A stretch of 64,000 bases of DNA, from contig QHVI01000030.1 in assembly GCA_003223515.1 (NCBI GenBank), positions 1-64,000 on the forward strand, written 5' to 3'. The notes beneath the pieces were generated by a model, which was not told the origin of the DNA, did not search any database, and was given only the letters and a program-made list of their open reading frames with translations. Every line of letters begins with the position of its first letter. The first letter of the stretch is position 1. The stretch is from Candidatus Angelobacter sp. Gp1-AA117 (GTDB lineage Bacteria > Acidobacteriota > Terriglobia > Terriglobales > Acidobacteriaceae). This document shows, piece after piece, positions 42,840 to 52,182 of the stretch. The position numbers and the translations under genes are program-made.

Positions 42840-44003
42840 ATGTTCGCCGGCCGCACCAACTGGAACCTCACCACCAATAAGCTTACCCAGGCCTTGGCCG
42901 GACATCGGGCCAGCGGCAGGGAGGTGCTGGACCTGAGTGTTTCCAATCCTACGGAATGCGGCTTTCGCTATGACCAAAAGGCCATCATGCGGGCGCTGTG
43001 CAGCCCGGCATCGCTTGAGTACCATCCTGACCCCAAAGGACTTGAGCAGGCGCGCAGGGCAGTTGCGGGCTACTATGAGGGGCGTGGAGGAATGGTTAAG
43101 CCGGAGGAGATCATCCTCACCACCAGCACCAGCGAGGCATACTCATACGTTTTTCGTCTGTTGTGCAATCCGGGCGATGAACTGCTGATTCCGACTCCCA
43201 GCTATCCGCTGTTTGATTTTCTTGCCGACATTCAGGACGTAAAACTCAAACGCTATCCTCTGATCTATGACCACGGCTGGCAGATTGATTTTCATGGCTT
43301 GCAGCAGGCCATGACTGAGCGCACGCGCGGGGTGATCGTGGTGCATCCCAATAATCCCACCGGACATTTCACTAAGCCTGCCGAAATGGCCCAGCTTAGC
43401 CAAATTTGCGCCACACGGCAGATGACGATCATTGCCGATGAGGTATTTCTGGACTTTGCCTTAGAGGAGCAGCGCCCGCAGAGTTTCACGAGCAGTCAGG
43501 AAGCCCTTACATTTACGTTGAGCGGCCTCTCCAAAATTTCCGGGCTGCCGCAGATGAAATTTGCCTGGCTGGCAACCAGCGGCCCGGAGAACCTGAAAAC
43601 GGAAGCGCTCTCGCGCCTGGAGATGATTGCCGATACATTTCTTTCCATGAATGCGCCCGTGCAACTGGCCGCAGCGGCATTTCTCGAACAGCGGTACAGC
43701 TTCCAAAGCCAGCTCATGCAGCGCGTGCGCAACAATCTGAAAGAGTTGGCCGGGCAACTGGCCGCACAGCGGCATTGCAGCCGTTTGGAACTCGAAGGTG
43801 GCTGGTATGCCGTGCTGCGCGTTCCGGCTACCCGCTCAGATGAAGAGCTGGCGATTGCATTGTTACAGGAGAAAGATGTCTATGTGCATCCAGGACATCT
43901 CTATGACTTCCATCAGGAAGGCATTCTGGTGGTGAGTTTGATTACGCCGGAGAGCGTATTTGCGACGGGCCTGGCGAGGTTGTTGGAAGTGGTTACACGT
44001 TGA
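42840..44003 (+). CDS. Class I/II PLP aminotransferase
   Basis: 387 residues. Aminotransferase landmarks: DLSVSNPTE, HPDPKGLEQARRAVAGYY, ILTTSTSEAYSYVFRLL, VVHPNNPTGHF, IADEVFLDF and SGLSKISGLPQMKFAW with the PLP lysine. It resembles aspartate/alanine aminotransferase-type enzymes. The substrate is not determinable. A ribosome-binding site is weak; ATG 42840 is the first plausible start. Confidence 0.87.
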   Translation: MFAGRTNWNLTTNKLTQALAGHRASGREVLDLSVSNPTECGFRYDQKAIMRALCSPASLEYHPDPKGLEQARRAVAGYYEGRGGMVKPEEIILTTSTSEAYSYVFRLLCNPGDELLIPTPSYPLFDFLADIQDVKLKRYPLIYDHGWQIDFHGLQQAMTERTRGVIVVHPNNPTGHFTKPAEMAQLSQICATRQMTIIADEVFLDFALEEQRPQSFTSSQEALTFTLSGLSKISGLPQMKFAWLATSGPENLKTEALSRLEMIADTFLSMNAPVQLAAAAFLEQRYSFQSQLMQRVRNNLKELAGQLAAQRHCSRLELEGGWYAVLRVPATRSDEELAIALLQEKDVYVHPGHLYDFHQEGILVVSLITPESVFATGLARLLEVVTR

Positions 44004-44333
44004 TGTATCGAAGATGTATCTGAAAATAAATCGAAATATTTCTCTTTGTGAGATTCTCTCTCAACTTTGTCATCTTGAGCGTAAGATTCTCTTTCAACTT
44101 GTCATCTTGAGCGGAGCGCCTGAATAATGTTTGTTTCACTGGAACCTTATGGCGCGAAGCGAAAGACCCCGAGAATATTTCGAGTTGCTATGCCGCGTCA
44201 GGGAGTTCTCACGATGGGTGTTCCCGTTGAATTCCCTGCTGCGGCGTGGCGGCCGAAAACACTTCGGGTTCTTCGCTGTGCTTTCCTCCTTCGTCGGTCG
44301 GCTTGCAGAATGACAGGCGGGAAAAGAAATGTC
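44004..44333. other. 330-base gap with GTCATCTTGAGCGGAGCG-type repeats
   Basis: Tandem-like TTGTCATCTTGAGCG units (44069-44116) lead into a CGGAGCG...GAAAGACCCCGAGAAT block that matches the element at 54530-54605. Short reading frames in it come from repeat sequence. The region separates convergent genes. Confidence 0.6.
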
Positions 44334-45260
44334 TTACTGCAGTGGAACCATCCCGGTGAAGAAGCCGTCCGTTACATTCCCTACAAGCCTGTTATTGCCA
44401 AACGAGAGCACCTGCCCGCCAAACGATGGAATGCCCTGCATGTTATCGGTGATCGTCGAATGGCTTACACGCGCCAGTGATCCACCATAGGAGACGATGC
44501 CATTGTTATTGTTCTTAATGATGCACCCTTCAATGTTGGCCACTGCGTTTCCGGGTGACCCGGCTGATACCTCGATTCCATTCTGGAAATTGTCTGTTAT
44601 CAGGCTGTTGGAAATCACAGCCTGAGTGTTGTTCCAAACCCCGATTCCGGTGAATTGATTGTTCTTGATATGGACGCGGTCGAACGTGGCATGGATCTGG
44701 CCGGAACTCGTCTGCATCGCCACTCCCATCTGGTTGTCGCGGATGAGGGTATCGGTCACGATGATCTTGCCCGGCCCATCCACCCGGATTCCATTGGTTA
44801 AATCGGAAAGAACGCAGTTTTCCACCAGCAGCGCTCCTCCTGTCCAGAAGTGAATGCCGGTCCATCCGGATGTTGCCGAACCGTTGATGGTCAATCCGTG
44901 TAGAACGATGGAGTCCGATGATCCGGCGTTGATTGCAATGGCGTCTCCGAATCCAGAACTCAAAATGGTTACATCGGCGCCGGGGGCTGCTTTGATCGTT
45001 ACAGATTGAGTGATGTTAAAAGGCATGTAATTTCCGGAATCGAGCGCCACCAGCTCTCCATGGGATGCGGTTACGCCCAGGGCAATGTTGAAGTTGCGGC
45101 AGGGAGCGATCTGCTGGCATCCCGAACTCGCATTGCTGTCATTCCCGTTGACTGATACGTAGGTGCGATATGGAGACGCAGGCGGAGGAGGCATCTGCGC
45201 CTGAACAGCAATGGAAATAAAAGTAAACAGTGACAAGAGAAGAAAAGATTTTGCTTTCAT
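44334..45260 (-). CDS. Exported right-handed beta-helix protein
   Basis: 308 residues with a signal peptide (SFLLLSLFTFISIAVQAQ). The body contains parallel beta-helix coils of roughly 22 residues, for example HIKNNQFTGIGVWNNTQAVI and GCIIKNNNNGIVSYGG, as in pectate lyase-like proteins. It begins with YVSVNGNDSNASSGCQ, a common start of this fold. It may bind or cut a polysaccharide, but no lyase residues could be placed. AGGAGAG five bases upstream supports the ATG. Confidence 0.83.
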   Translation of the reverse strand: MKAKSFLLLSLFTFISIAVQAQMPPPPASPYRTYVSVNGNDSNASSGCQQIAPCRNFNIALGVTASHGELVALDSGNYMPFNITQSVTIKAAPGADVTILSSGFGDAIAINAGSSDSIVLHGLTINGSATSGWTGIHFWTGGALLVENCVLSDLTNGIRVDGPGKIIVTDTLIRDNQMGVAMQTSSGQIHATFDRVHIKNNQFTGIGVWNNTQAVISNSLITDNFQNGIEVSAGSPGNAVANIEGCIIKNNNNGIVSYGGSLARVSHSTITDNMQGIPSFGGQVLSFGNNRLVGNVTDGFFTGMVPLQ

Positions 45261-45384
45261 GAGACTCTCCTGAATTTGGATTGAATTGAAGCGCGGGCAA
45301 TGTAGTACGGCTTTGCGTGATCTCCCGAGCGCCTCGCTGGAAAATTCCAGAGTTGGAAATCCGGAGCTGAATTACTTCCATTTG

Positions 45385-45475
45385 TTACCTTTGCGGCTCA
45401 CTTGCCTTCCTCTGCGCTCTCTGCGTTCTCTGCGGTTAAAGCCTTTTGGTTGCGGCTCGGCTGCGCTGTGGTGAA
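45385..45475 (-). repeat. CTCTGCGTTCTCTGCGGTTA repeat with a TTTTGGTTGCGGCTCGGCTG tail
   Basis: Long copy of the AACCGCAGAGAACGCAGAG family in the inverse orientation, ending in GGTTGCGGCTCGGCTGCGCTG, which also occurs near 14135-14162 and 55089-55130. It lies upstream of the next gene. Confidence 0.7.
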
Positions 45476-45508
45476 AATCTGAAAGACCGCATTTGATAAA
45501 ATTCCTGC

Positions 45509-46147
45509 GTGCCCAAAGCCCTAGTCACCATTTTTCTTTTTGCCAGCATCGGTGCGTTTGCCCAGCAGGAGCAGCCGCAGGTCAGGATGAATTACCTGAA
45601 TGTCTGCACGCCGTCAGCAGAAGACCAGGCGGCATTGAAGAATGCGCTGGCCAAAGTTTCGGGAAAACCCGCCTTTGCCCCGGATTTTGAGATTTCCCGC
45701 GGACGAGCCACTCTCAAAGACGCTCCCGTCTCGCGCTTCGTGCGACTGCGCCGCGAATTTGCGCCGGAATCCGCGCTGTTGACCGTGCAGTACTCGATGA
45801 GCGCTGATGAAAAAGCCATCATCGAAACTCTGGTTCTGCGTGTACGCGATCCAAAGGACTTTCACGAGATCGCCATTGAAGACCGGGTCTCGGCGGGAGC
45901 AGCCGCTCCCCTGGTAGTGCTCTCCACCGATACGCCTGCGGCCCGCATCCGGGTGGAACGGCTGGGGAAAAGTTCGGTGACTTTGTCACGCTGTGAAGGG
46001 GCCGATCAGGGCGACTATGAGCCACTCTTCCGGCAGGCTTCAGAGCTGATGGCCAGCTATCGCGGGAATCTGGGCTTGCGTACCACCTTCCGCTCTGACG
46101 TTTCCTGGCTCACTCAGCCCAAAACCGGACAGGGTGCTCGAAAATAG
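45509..46147 (+). CDS. Exported hypothetical protein
   Basis: 212 residues from GTG. A short signal peptide (KALVTIFLFASIGAFAQQ) precedes a soluble domain with two cysteines far apart (VCTPS and SRCEG) that could form a disulphide. No family recognised. The next gene, trxB, starts 40 bases downstream; co-transcription with a thioredoxin reductase gene is possible but functionally unexplained. Confidence 0.7.
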   Translation: MPKALVTIFLFASIGAFAQQEQPQVRMNYLNVCTPSAEDQAALKNALAKVSGKPAFAPDFEISRGRATLKDAPVSRFVRLRREFAPESALLTVQYSMSADEKAIIETLVLRVRDPKDFHEIAIEDRVSAGAAAPLVVLSTDTPAARIRVERLGKSSVTLSRCEGADQGDYEPLFRQASELMASYRGNLGLRTTFRSDVSWLTQPKTGQGARK

Positions 46148-46187
46148 TCTTGAAACTAAATCGATATTCGTGAATCTAAGGAATGCT

Positions 46188-47123
46188 ATGGAAAACTCCG
46201 TTCGTGACACTGTAATTCTGGGCACCGGTTGTTCCGGTTTGACCGCAGCTATTTATGCCGCGCGCGCCAACCTGAATCCACTGGTGATCGAAGGCCATGA
46301 GCCCGGAGGACAGTTGTCGATGACCACGCTGGTGGAAAACTTCCCCGGCTTTCCCGAGGGAATTCAGGGGCCGGAACTGATCGAAAACATGCGCAAGCAG
46401 GCGGAACGCTTTGGCGCCGAGTATATGGCAGGCCATCTGGTCAGCGCCGACCTGGGCCACTATCCGTTTACCTTGAACTTTGGCAGTAAGTCCGTTCAGG
46501 CGCGCACGTTGATCATTGCCAGCGGCGCTTCGGCGCGCTGGCTGGGGCTGCCCAGCGAGCAGGCATTGATTGGTTATGGGGTCTCTTCCTGCGCCACCTG
46601 TGACGGCTTCTTTTTCCGCGACAAGCCAATCACGGTGATCGGCGGCGGCGACTCTGCCATGGAAGAAGCTCTTTTTCTGACACGTTTCGCCAGTAAGGTC
46701 ACACTCATTCATCGCCGCGACCACTTCCGCGCCTCCAAAATCATGCTGGACCGCGCACGCCAGCACGAGAAAATCGAGTTCCTTCCCGACACGGTGGTGG
46801 AGGACGTCTACGACGTGCAGAAGAAAGAGGTCAGCGGCCTCAAGCTTCGCAACGTGAAATCTGGAAAGGTCTGGGACTTTCCCACCAGCGCCATGTTCCT
46901 GGGGATTGGCCACCATCCCAACGCCAAGATGTTTACCGGACAGCTCGACATGGATCAGGACGGCTACCTGAAGACCCACGACTTTGTTTTCACCCGCGTG
47001 CCGGGTGTGTTTGCCTGTGGTGACGTGCAGGATCGCCGCTATCGCCAGGCCATCACCGCCGCAGGTTCAGGTTGCGCCGCTGCTATGGAAGCCGAGAAGT
47101 TCCTGGAAGAGCACGGCAGGTAA
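46188..47123 (+). CDS. trxB: Thioredoxin reductase
   Basis: 311 residues from ATG 46188, with AAGGA six bases upstream. FAD-binding LGTGCSGLTAAIYAARA, redox-active CATC (SSCATCDGFFF), NADPH-binding VIGGGDSAMEEALFL and C-terminal VFACGDVQDRRYRQAITAAG are all present. It passes electrons from NADPH to thioredoxin in the cytosol. It ends at a repeat with CTTCGCGTCCTTGCGGTTAA. Confidence 0.95.
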   Translation: MENSVRDTVILGTGCSGLTAAIYAARANLNPLVIEGHEPGGQLSMTTLVENFPGFPEGIQGPELIENMRKQAERFGAEYMAGHLVSADLGHYPFTLNFGSKSVQARTLIIASGASARWLGLPSEQALIGYGVSSCATCDGFFFRDKPITVIGGGDSAMEEALFLTRFASKVTLIHRRDHFRASKIMLDRARQHEKIEFLPDTVVEDVYDVQKKEVSGLKLRNVKSGKVWDFPTSAMFLGIGHHPNAKMFTGQLDMDQDGYLKTHDFVFTRVPGVFACGDVQDRRYRQAITAAGSGCAAAMEAEKFLEEHGR

Positions 47124-47160
47124 TTTGCAACCTTCGCGTCCTTGCGGTTAATCCGGCACA

Positions 47161-48315
47161 ATGCGCATGGTACATTTGTCTGCCATGCACAAGAAGGCCC
47201 TGCTCCTGACCTTGCTGGTTTCTGTAAGTTTTAGCCGTATGCAGAACCGGCAAGCCTCGTCGCAATCGTCTTCAGAGAGCACTATGAGCGCAGGAACAGC
47301 GGAGCGGTTCTCCAGGCTGGCGCTGGCCTGCGTGCATAAGGAATACCCGAATAAGCTTGCCCACTCGTTAAATAGCGATGCTGACGTGGCGCCGCCCCGC
47401 CAGCTCACGCCTGCGTTTTATGGCTGCTATGACTGGCACTCCTCGGTGCACGGACACTGGCTGCTGGCCCGGCTGGCGCGGACTTTTCCTGATGCCGTCT
47501 TCACCGCCGACGCGCGCAATGCCTTACGCCAGAGTCTCACCGAAGCCAACATCCGCCATGAAGCGGCGTACTTGAAAGCTGAAGGCCGGGCGAGCTTCGA
47601 GCGTCCGTATGCACTGGCCTGGCTGCTGCAGCTTGGCATGGAACTGCGCGAATGGGAGAAGGCAGGCAGTGATCCGCTTGCTCACGAACTCTCCAGTAAC
47701 CTGCACCCGCTGGAAGAAGCGGCTACAGAACGTTTGAAGACGTGGTTACCCAAGCTTTCTCATCCGGTGCGATCGGGCGAGCACAGCCAGACGGCATTTG
47801 CCCTGGGTCTGATCATCGATTATGCACGCTTCATAGATGACAAGGATTTTCTGAATCTTCTTCTGGCCAAGTCACGTGATTTCTACCTGCAGGACAGAGA
47901 CTGTCCGCTGGCCTATGAGCCGTCAGGCGAGGACTTTCTCTCTCCCTGCCTGGCTGAAGCGGATGTCATGCGGCGAGTACTTCCGGCGAATGAATTTGCC
48001 CGATGGCTGCACCAGTTCATGCCGCAGGTACCCCACAATGGTTCCGACGCGTGGCTGCATCCGGAAAAATCCACCGATCCTTCCGATCCCAAACTTGCAC
48101 ACATCGACGGCCTAAATCTCAGCCGCGCCTGGATGCTCGATGGCATCGCCTCCGGTCTTTCTAAAAACGATGCACGGCTCAATGCGCTACAGAAATGTAT
48201 TGCCGCCCATCGCGCTGCGGGCCTGGCGGCGGTCACAGGAGAGCACTATGAAGGCGGGCACTGGCTGGGAAGCTTCGCCGTATATCTGGTAACCCGTAGA
48301 GGCATAAGCCGATAA
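47161..48315 (+). CDS. Exported DUF2891 protein
   Basis: 384 residues. The start may be ATG 47161, 47167 or 47185; the short hydrophobic segment KKALLLTLLVSVSFS looks like a signal peptide. The body matches DUF2891 with YGCYDWHSSVHGHWLLARL, HSQTAFALGLIIDYAR, EPSGEDFLSPCLAEADVM and HYEGGHWLGSFAVYL. The fold is probably an alpha/alpha toroid as in sugar-processing enzymes. Function unknown. Confidence 0.85.
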   Translation: MRMVHLSAMHKKALLLTLLVSVSFSRMQNRQASSQSSSESTMSAGTAERFSRLALACVHKEYPNKLAHSLNSDADVAPPRQLTPAFYGCYDWHSSVHGHWLLARLARTFPDAVFTADARNALRQSLTEANIRHEAAYLKAEGRASFERPYALAWLLQLGMELREWEKAGSDPLAHELSSNLHPLEEAATERLKTWLPKLSHPVRSGEHSQTAFALGLIIDYARFIDDKDFLNLLLAKSRDFYLQDRDCPLAYEPSGEDFLSPCLAEADVMRRVLPANEFARWLHQFMPQVPHNGSDAWLHPEKSTDPSDPKLAHIDGLNLSRAWMLDGIASGLSKNDARLNALQKCIAAHRAAGLAAVTGEHYEGGHWLGSFAVYLVTRRGISR

Positions 48316-48359
48316 GAACCACTGATCAGCACAGCGCAGCGACGCGCAATCAAAATATG

Positions 48360-48425
48360 AAGATCTTTATGGAGCGCAGCCGCCCCGGCTGCGGGGATAA
48401 ATCTTTCGTAAGTCGAGAATGACAC
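48360..48425 (+). repeat. TTTATGGAGCGCAGCCGCCC-type repeat, copy 2
   Basis: ATCTTTATGGAGCGCAGCCG, then CCCCGGCTGCGGGGATAAAT and CTTTCGTAAGTCGAGAATG. It nearly matches copy 1 at 19609-19660. GTTCATCAGCGGCAAAAG at 48543-48560 belongs to another family (also near 29715 and 33230). Confidence 0.78.
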
Positions 48426-48607
48426 AAGGTTCCACAAAGGGTAACAGAGGAAGAAAGTCTTTGCGCGTCCTTAACCCGATTCCGCCCTCATGAAAATTTG
48501 TATTTATCTGTGTCGACCTGTGGTTGGGTTTGTTTTTTTCAGCGTTCATCAGCGGCAAAAGAATTGGCTATGGTTTGGCTACGCTGTGTCCCCGTGGTAG
48601 GTTTGTC

Positions 48608-50008
48608 TCAGCCGAAAAGCTTCATCAATCCTTGAGCCTTCAGGTCGGGAATCAGGAACTGCTGTGGGTTTCCAATTGATCTGGTCAACGCTTCGGCGGC
48701 GAGATAGCCGCTGCGGACTGCGCCTTCCATGGTCGCAGGCCAGCCGGTGGCTGTCCAGTCGCCCGCCAGGAAGAGTCCTGGCCACTGTGTCCGGGCTTGC
48801 GGACGGAAGCGATCCAGCCCGGGCATAACGGAATAGGTGGCATAGACTTCTTTGATTACGGCCGCCTTGAGCAGTTTGGCTTCTTTCGCGCTGGGAAAGA
48901 ATTCGGCCAGTTCAGCCAGTGCCAGATCGATTATTTCCTGGCGGGATTTTTCGACAAGGCTCTTGGACGCGCTCACCACCAGCTCAAGATAGCTGCCCTG
49001 CGAGTCGTTGCCATTGGAGTGGAACTTATTTTTCTGGAACATCCATTGAATAGTGCGGTCAAGCAGTACCGCGTGGGGCAGGGAAGTGATCTCGCGGTCA
49101 AACCAAAGATGAATGCCGGTGATGGGGGAGGCTTCAAATTGGCCCAGGTTATTTTTCAAAGGCTCGGCAATTGGACCAGCGGGCAAAAGGCTGGCGGCGG
49201 TCTGGAAGGGAACAGCCAGAATGGCAAAATCAAACTGCTGCTCGCCCGGATTGCTGGTAATTTTCACTCCGTCAGGTCCAGAGTTGATGCCAGTCACGGA
49301 AGCGCGCAGCAGCACCTCTCCTCCGTGGCTGCGGATAAATTCGGCAGCGCTGTTGTAAAGCTCGGAAAGCGGGATGCGCGGCACTCCCATTTTTCCGGCC
49401 TTCGCAGATTTCAGAAACGACTCGCGAAACACCTGCACGGCATAACGCACAGAGATGCGGTCCAGGTCTTCATTGAGCGCGCTGACCAGCACCACTTTCC
49501 AGAAGCGCTCGATGGCGCGTTCTGTCTGTCCATGCCGGCGCAGCCATTGCAGAAAATCTCCGTCGCCATCCTCGGGAAGGCGGCGCATCATGGCGGTGAG
49601 TGCTCGGGAAATGCCCAGCTTGTCGCCTAATGACAGTGATGATGTTCCAAAGAACGCAGGCATGCTGTGCAGCGGAGCGGGCAACATGGATGGAGATAGC
49701 GTGCTGGCGCGTCCGCCGGGCTCGATAAAAGTGAGTTCGTCAAACCACTGGATTTTGTCGCTCACGCCTATGTGCTCGTAGAAGTGGGTCAGGTTGGTGC
49801 AGCAGCCGAGCAGGACGTGCTGGCAGTTATCCACGACCTCTCCGGTGCCCGGATGCTCGTAAGACGAGGCGCGTCCACCGACATAGGGGCGGCGCTCAAA
49901 TAGTGTCACTTCGAATCCGGCATCAGCAAGGGCGCACCCGGCAGCAAGCCCGGCAAGCCCGCCACCGATAATGGCAACACTCGAGTTGGAAGAGTGATCA
50001 ATCATCAC
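48608..50008 (-). CDS. hpnE: Hydroxysqualene dehydroxylase-type FAD protein HpnE
   Basis: 466 residues of amine-oxidase/desaturase fold. N-terminal FAD motif VAIIGGGLAGLAAGCALADA, then LFERRPYVGGRASSYE; NCQHVLLGCC is typical of HpnE; C-terminal GLFLAGDWTATGWPATMEGAVRSG. It reduces hydroxysqualene to squalene in the HpnCDE route. It lies downstream of hpnD across a 325-base gap containing an inverted-repeat element, so co-transcription is uncertain. Confidence 0.9.
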   Translation of the reverse strand: MMIDHSSNSSVAIIGGGLAGLAAGCALADAGFEVTLFERRPYVGGRASSYEHPGTGEVVDNCQHVLLGCCTNLTHFYEHIGVSDKIQWFDELTFIEPGGRASTLSPSMLPAPLHSMPAFFGTSSLSLGDKLGISRALTAMMRRLPEDGDGDFLQWLRRHGQTERAIERFWKVVLVSALNEDLDRISVRYAVQVFRESFLKSAKAGKMGVPRIPLSELYNSAAEFIRSHGGEVLLRASVTGINSGPDGVKITSNPGEQQFDFAILAVPFQTAASLLPAGPIAEPLKNNLGQFEASPITGIHLWFDREITSLPHAVLLDRTIQWMFQKNKFHSNGNDSQGSYLELVVSASKSLVEKSRQEIIDLALAELAEFFPSAKEAKLLKAAVIKEVYATYSVMPGLDRFRPQARTQWPGLFLAGDWTATGWPATMEGAVRSGYLAAEALTRSIGNPQQFLIPDLKAQGLMKLFG

Positions 50009-50050
50009 TTATTGGAGCATTCTCAAATAACATAGACCGTCCAGGAGCGA

Positions 50051-50301
50051 GACAAGTAACAGGGTATGACTTCAGTCGTACCGAAAATGTCAAAATGATC
50101 CCGGGCTTTAGCCCCTGCCGCTGTGTCCTCCGGATGAATGCTGGTCGGCCATTTTCAGATTAAACACAATGTCGATGATCTGCTGGTACATTTAGAACTG
50201 GTACGGGTCTGTTTTTCAGCGAGCAAACACATCAGCAGGGGCTAAAGCCCAGGCATATAAAACTTTATCGGCACGACTGAAGTCATGCCCAGTTACTTGT
50301 C
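50051..50301. mobile_element. MITE-like element with 33-base terminal inverted repeats
   Basis: 251 bases. Left end GACAAGTAACAGGGTATGAC (50051-50083) matches the inverse of the right end (50269-50301) with three mismatches over 33 bases. Inside, GGGCTTTAGCCCCTGC (50103-50118) pairs with GCAGGGGCTAAAGCCC (50235-50250). No coding frame. The ends and internal arms would fold into a near-complete hairpin. It sits between hpnD and hpnE. Confidence 0.75.
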
Positions 50302-50333
50302 TTTCGATATCTATCGGCAACCCGAAATAGTGG

Positions 50334-51233
50334 CTACATAACCCGCATCACAAATCCGCGCGAGAGTATTTTTAACTTCTCCCATACACTGAGCTGGATC
50401 CGTTCCGTGAACACATCATAATTGCGTTCGGCGATTCTTTTCAGCAGGCGGCTGTAGATTTCCACCAGCACCCACAGCGCCGGACGGCTGTCTTCTTCGA
50501 TGAGTTCCATCAGCCACCTGGCGGACTCGTAGTAGCGGCGGGCGCGCTCAGCCTCGAATTCCAGCACCGGCTGAATCGCTTGTGACTGTGGGCCGCCATT
50601 GAGGTTGGCAACCGCAAACTGCTCCGGCGATACGCCGAATTTCTTGAGGTCTTCGACTGGAAAATATAAACGGCCAAGGCCTGCGTCTTCCTTCACGTCA
50701 CGAATGATGTTCGTAAGCTGGAAAGCCAGGCCGCAATCTTCAGCCAGCATCTCTGCCTTTGGGTCGGTGTATCCCCAGATGCGGATGCAGACCAGTCCTA
50801 CGACGGACGCTACGTAGTAGCAGTAATGCTTCAGGTCTTCGAAGGTCTGGCAGACCACCGCAGGAACATCCGATGGCGGAGGGATATCGAGATCGAGGCT
50901 GGTTCCGTAGACCAGTTGTTCAAACAGATCGGCTGGAATCTTGAAACGGCTCTGTGTGTCCGCCAGCGCCATCAATACAGGATCGTCGGTCGGCTTGCCG
51001 CTGAAAACAGCTTGGGCGGATTCCAGCCAGTCGCTCAGCTTCTGCCGTTTCTGTCGGGGATCGGAGCCGGGATCATCAGAGAGATCATCGGCATGACGCA
51101 TGAAAGCATAGACGGCACAAAAGGCGTCACGCTTTTCTGAAGGCAGTACGAGAAAGCCGTAATAGAAATTCTTGGCCGAACGGCGGGCGATGCCTCTGCA
51201 TACCGCATAGGCATGGGCGAGCTGCGAACTCAC
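50334..51233 (-). CDS. hpnD: Presqualene diphosphate synthase HpnD
   Basis: 299 residues from GTG 51233, whose GTGA overlaps the hpnC stop; the longer frame to 51269 would overlap more. Squalene/phytoene synthase fold: FCAVYAFMRHADDLSDD carries the first Asp-rich motif and LTNIIRDVKEDAGLGRLYFP the second. It joins two farnesyl diphosphates to presqualene diphosphate. Assignment as HpnD rests on order after HpnC and on typical length. Confidence 0.88.
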   Translation of the reverse strand: MSSQLAHAYAVCRGIARRSAKNFYYGFLVLPSEKRDAFCAVYAFMRHADDLSDDPGSDPRQKRQKLSDWLESAQAVFSGKPTDDPVLMALADTQSRFKIPADLFEQLVYGTSLDLDIPPPSDVPAVVCQTFEDLKHYCYYVASVVGLVCIRIWGYTDPKAEMLAEDCGLAFQLTNIIRDVKEDAGLGRLYFPVEDLKKFGVSPEQFAVANLNGGPQSQAIQPVLEFEAERARRYYESARWLMELIEEDSRPALWVLVEIYSRLLKRIAERNYDVFTERIQLSVWEKLKILSRGFVMRVM

Positions 51234-52171
51234 AGCAGCTTGCCTGCGGCCGCGCGCAGTACCAGCCACAGCTTGCGTGGTTTGGAGATGACCGGACGAC
51301 TGCTCAGCACATCGAAGCCCTGCCGCTCAATCGCATTCAGAATTTCCTGGCCGCCACGGCTGAACAGTTCCAGATCGACGGCCAGTTCGCGGTTTACCTT
51401 CTTTACCAGCGGCAGGCCACGGTCGAACCATTCACGCGCGCGCTGCACTTCAAATTTCAACATCTCGATGAACTCGGGCGTGGCGCGACGATTGGCAATG
51501 TCTTCTTCGCTAACCCCGAAGCGCTGCAGTGACTCCAGCGGAAGATAGATGCGTCCCTTGCCGTAATCGACGGCCACATCCTGCCAGAAATTGGCGAGCT
51601 GCAGCGCGGTGCAGGTGTAATCGGAAAGCTGCTGCCTCTCGGCATCGCTGTAGCCGCAGAGATAGAGCACCAGGTGGCCGACCGGATTTGCCGAATACCT
51701 GCAATAGCCGAGCACGTCATCAAATGTGGGGAAGCGGGTAACCGTCTGGTCCTGGCGGAAGGCGATCAGCAGATCGGAAAATTCATGCTGCGGAATGCCA
51801 AACTGGCGTACTGTCTGAGCGAGGGCTACAAATACAGGATGCCGCGGAGAGCCGTGATAACAGGCCTCCAGCTCTGCTTCCCATTGATCGAGCAACTCCA
51901 ATGACTGTTGCGCATTGCCTACTTCATCGCCCAGATCATCGGAGATGCGGCAGTAGGCATAGACATTATAAAAATGCTGGCGCAGAGCGGAGGGAAGGAA
52001 CCAGGTGGCAACCGAAAAATTTTCGTAATGGGTGCGCGCCAGCCGCCCGCAATAGCGTTGCGCTTCTTCGAGAGAAGGCGCAGATTCGGGAATGCGGTAT
52101 GACTCCGGCAACGCCTTCCAGCCCAGCGACTGCATGGGTAGCGAAGGGCTGTTGGTGCGCGTTGCTGCCAT
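51230..52171 (-). CDS. hpnC: Hydroxysqualene synthase HpnC
   Basis: 313 residues. The first Asp-rich motif is YCRISDDLGDEVG, and the second NFWQDVAVDYGKGRIYLP. SANPVGHLVLYLCGY is the mark of HpnC-type synthases. It converts presqualene diphosphate to hydroxysqualene. It lies 11 bases downstream of an alcohol dehydrogenase gene, and its stop overlaps hpnD, so the three are probably one operon. Confidence 0.88.
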   Translation of the reverse strand: MAATRTNSPSLPMQSLGWKALPESYRIPESAPSLEEAQRYCGRLARTHYENFSVATWFLPSALRQHFYNVYAYCRISDDLGDEVGNAQQSLELLDQWEAELEACYHGSPRHPVFVALAQTVRQFGIPQHEFSDLLIAFRQDQTVTRFPTFDDVLGYCRYSANPVGHLVLYLCGYSDAERQQLSDYTCTALQLANFWQDVAVDYGKGRIYLPLESLQRFGVSEEDIANRRATPEFIEMLKFEVQRAREWFDRGLPLVKKVNRELAVDLELFSRGGQEILNAIERQGFDVLSSRPVISKPRKLWLVLRAAAGKLL

Positions 52172-52182
52172 AAGTCAGTGGC

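Noticed and set aside
44127-44480. 117-codon plus-strand frame overlapping the beta-helix gene end
   Set aside because: Starts in repeat sequence and overlaps a well-supported gene on the other strand.
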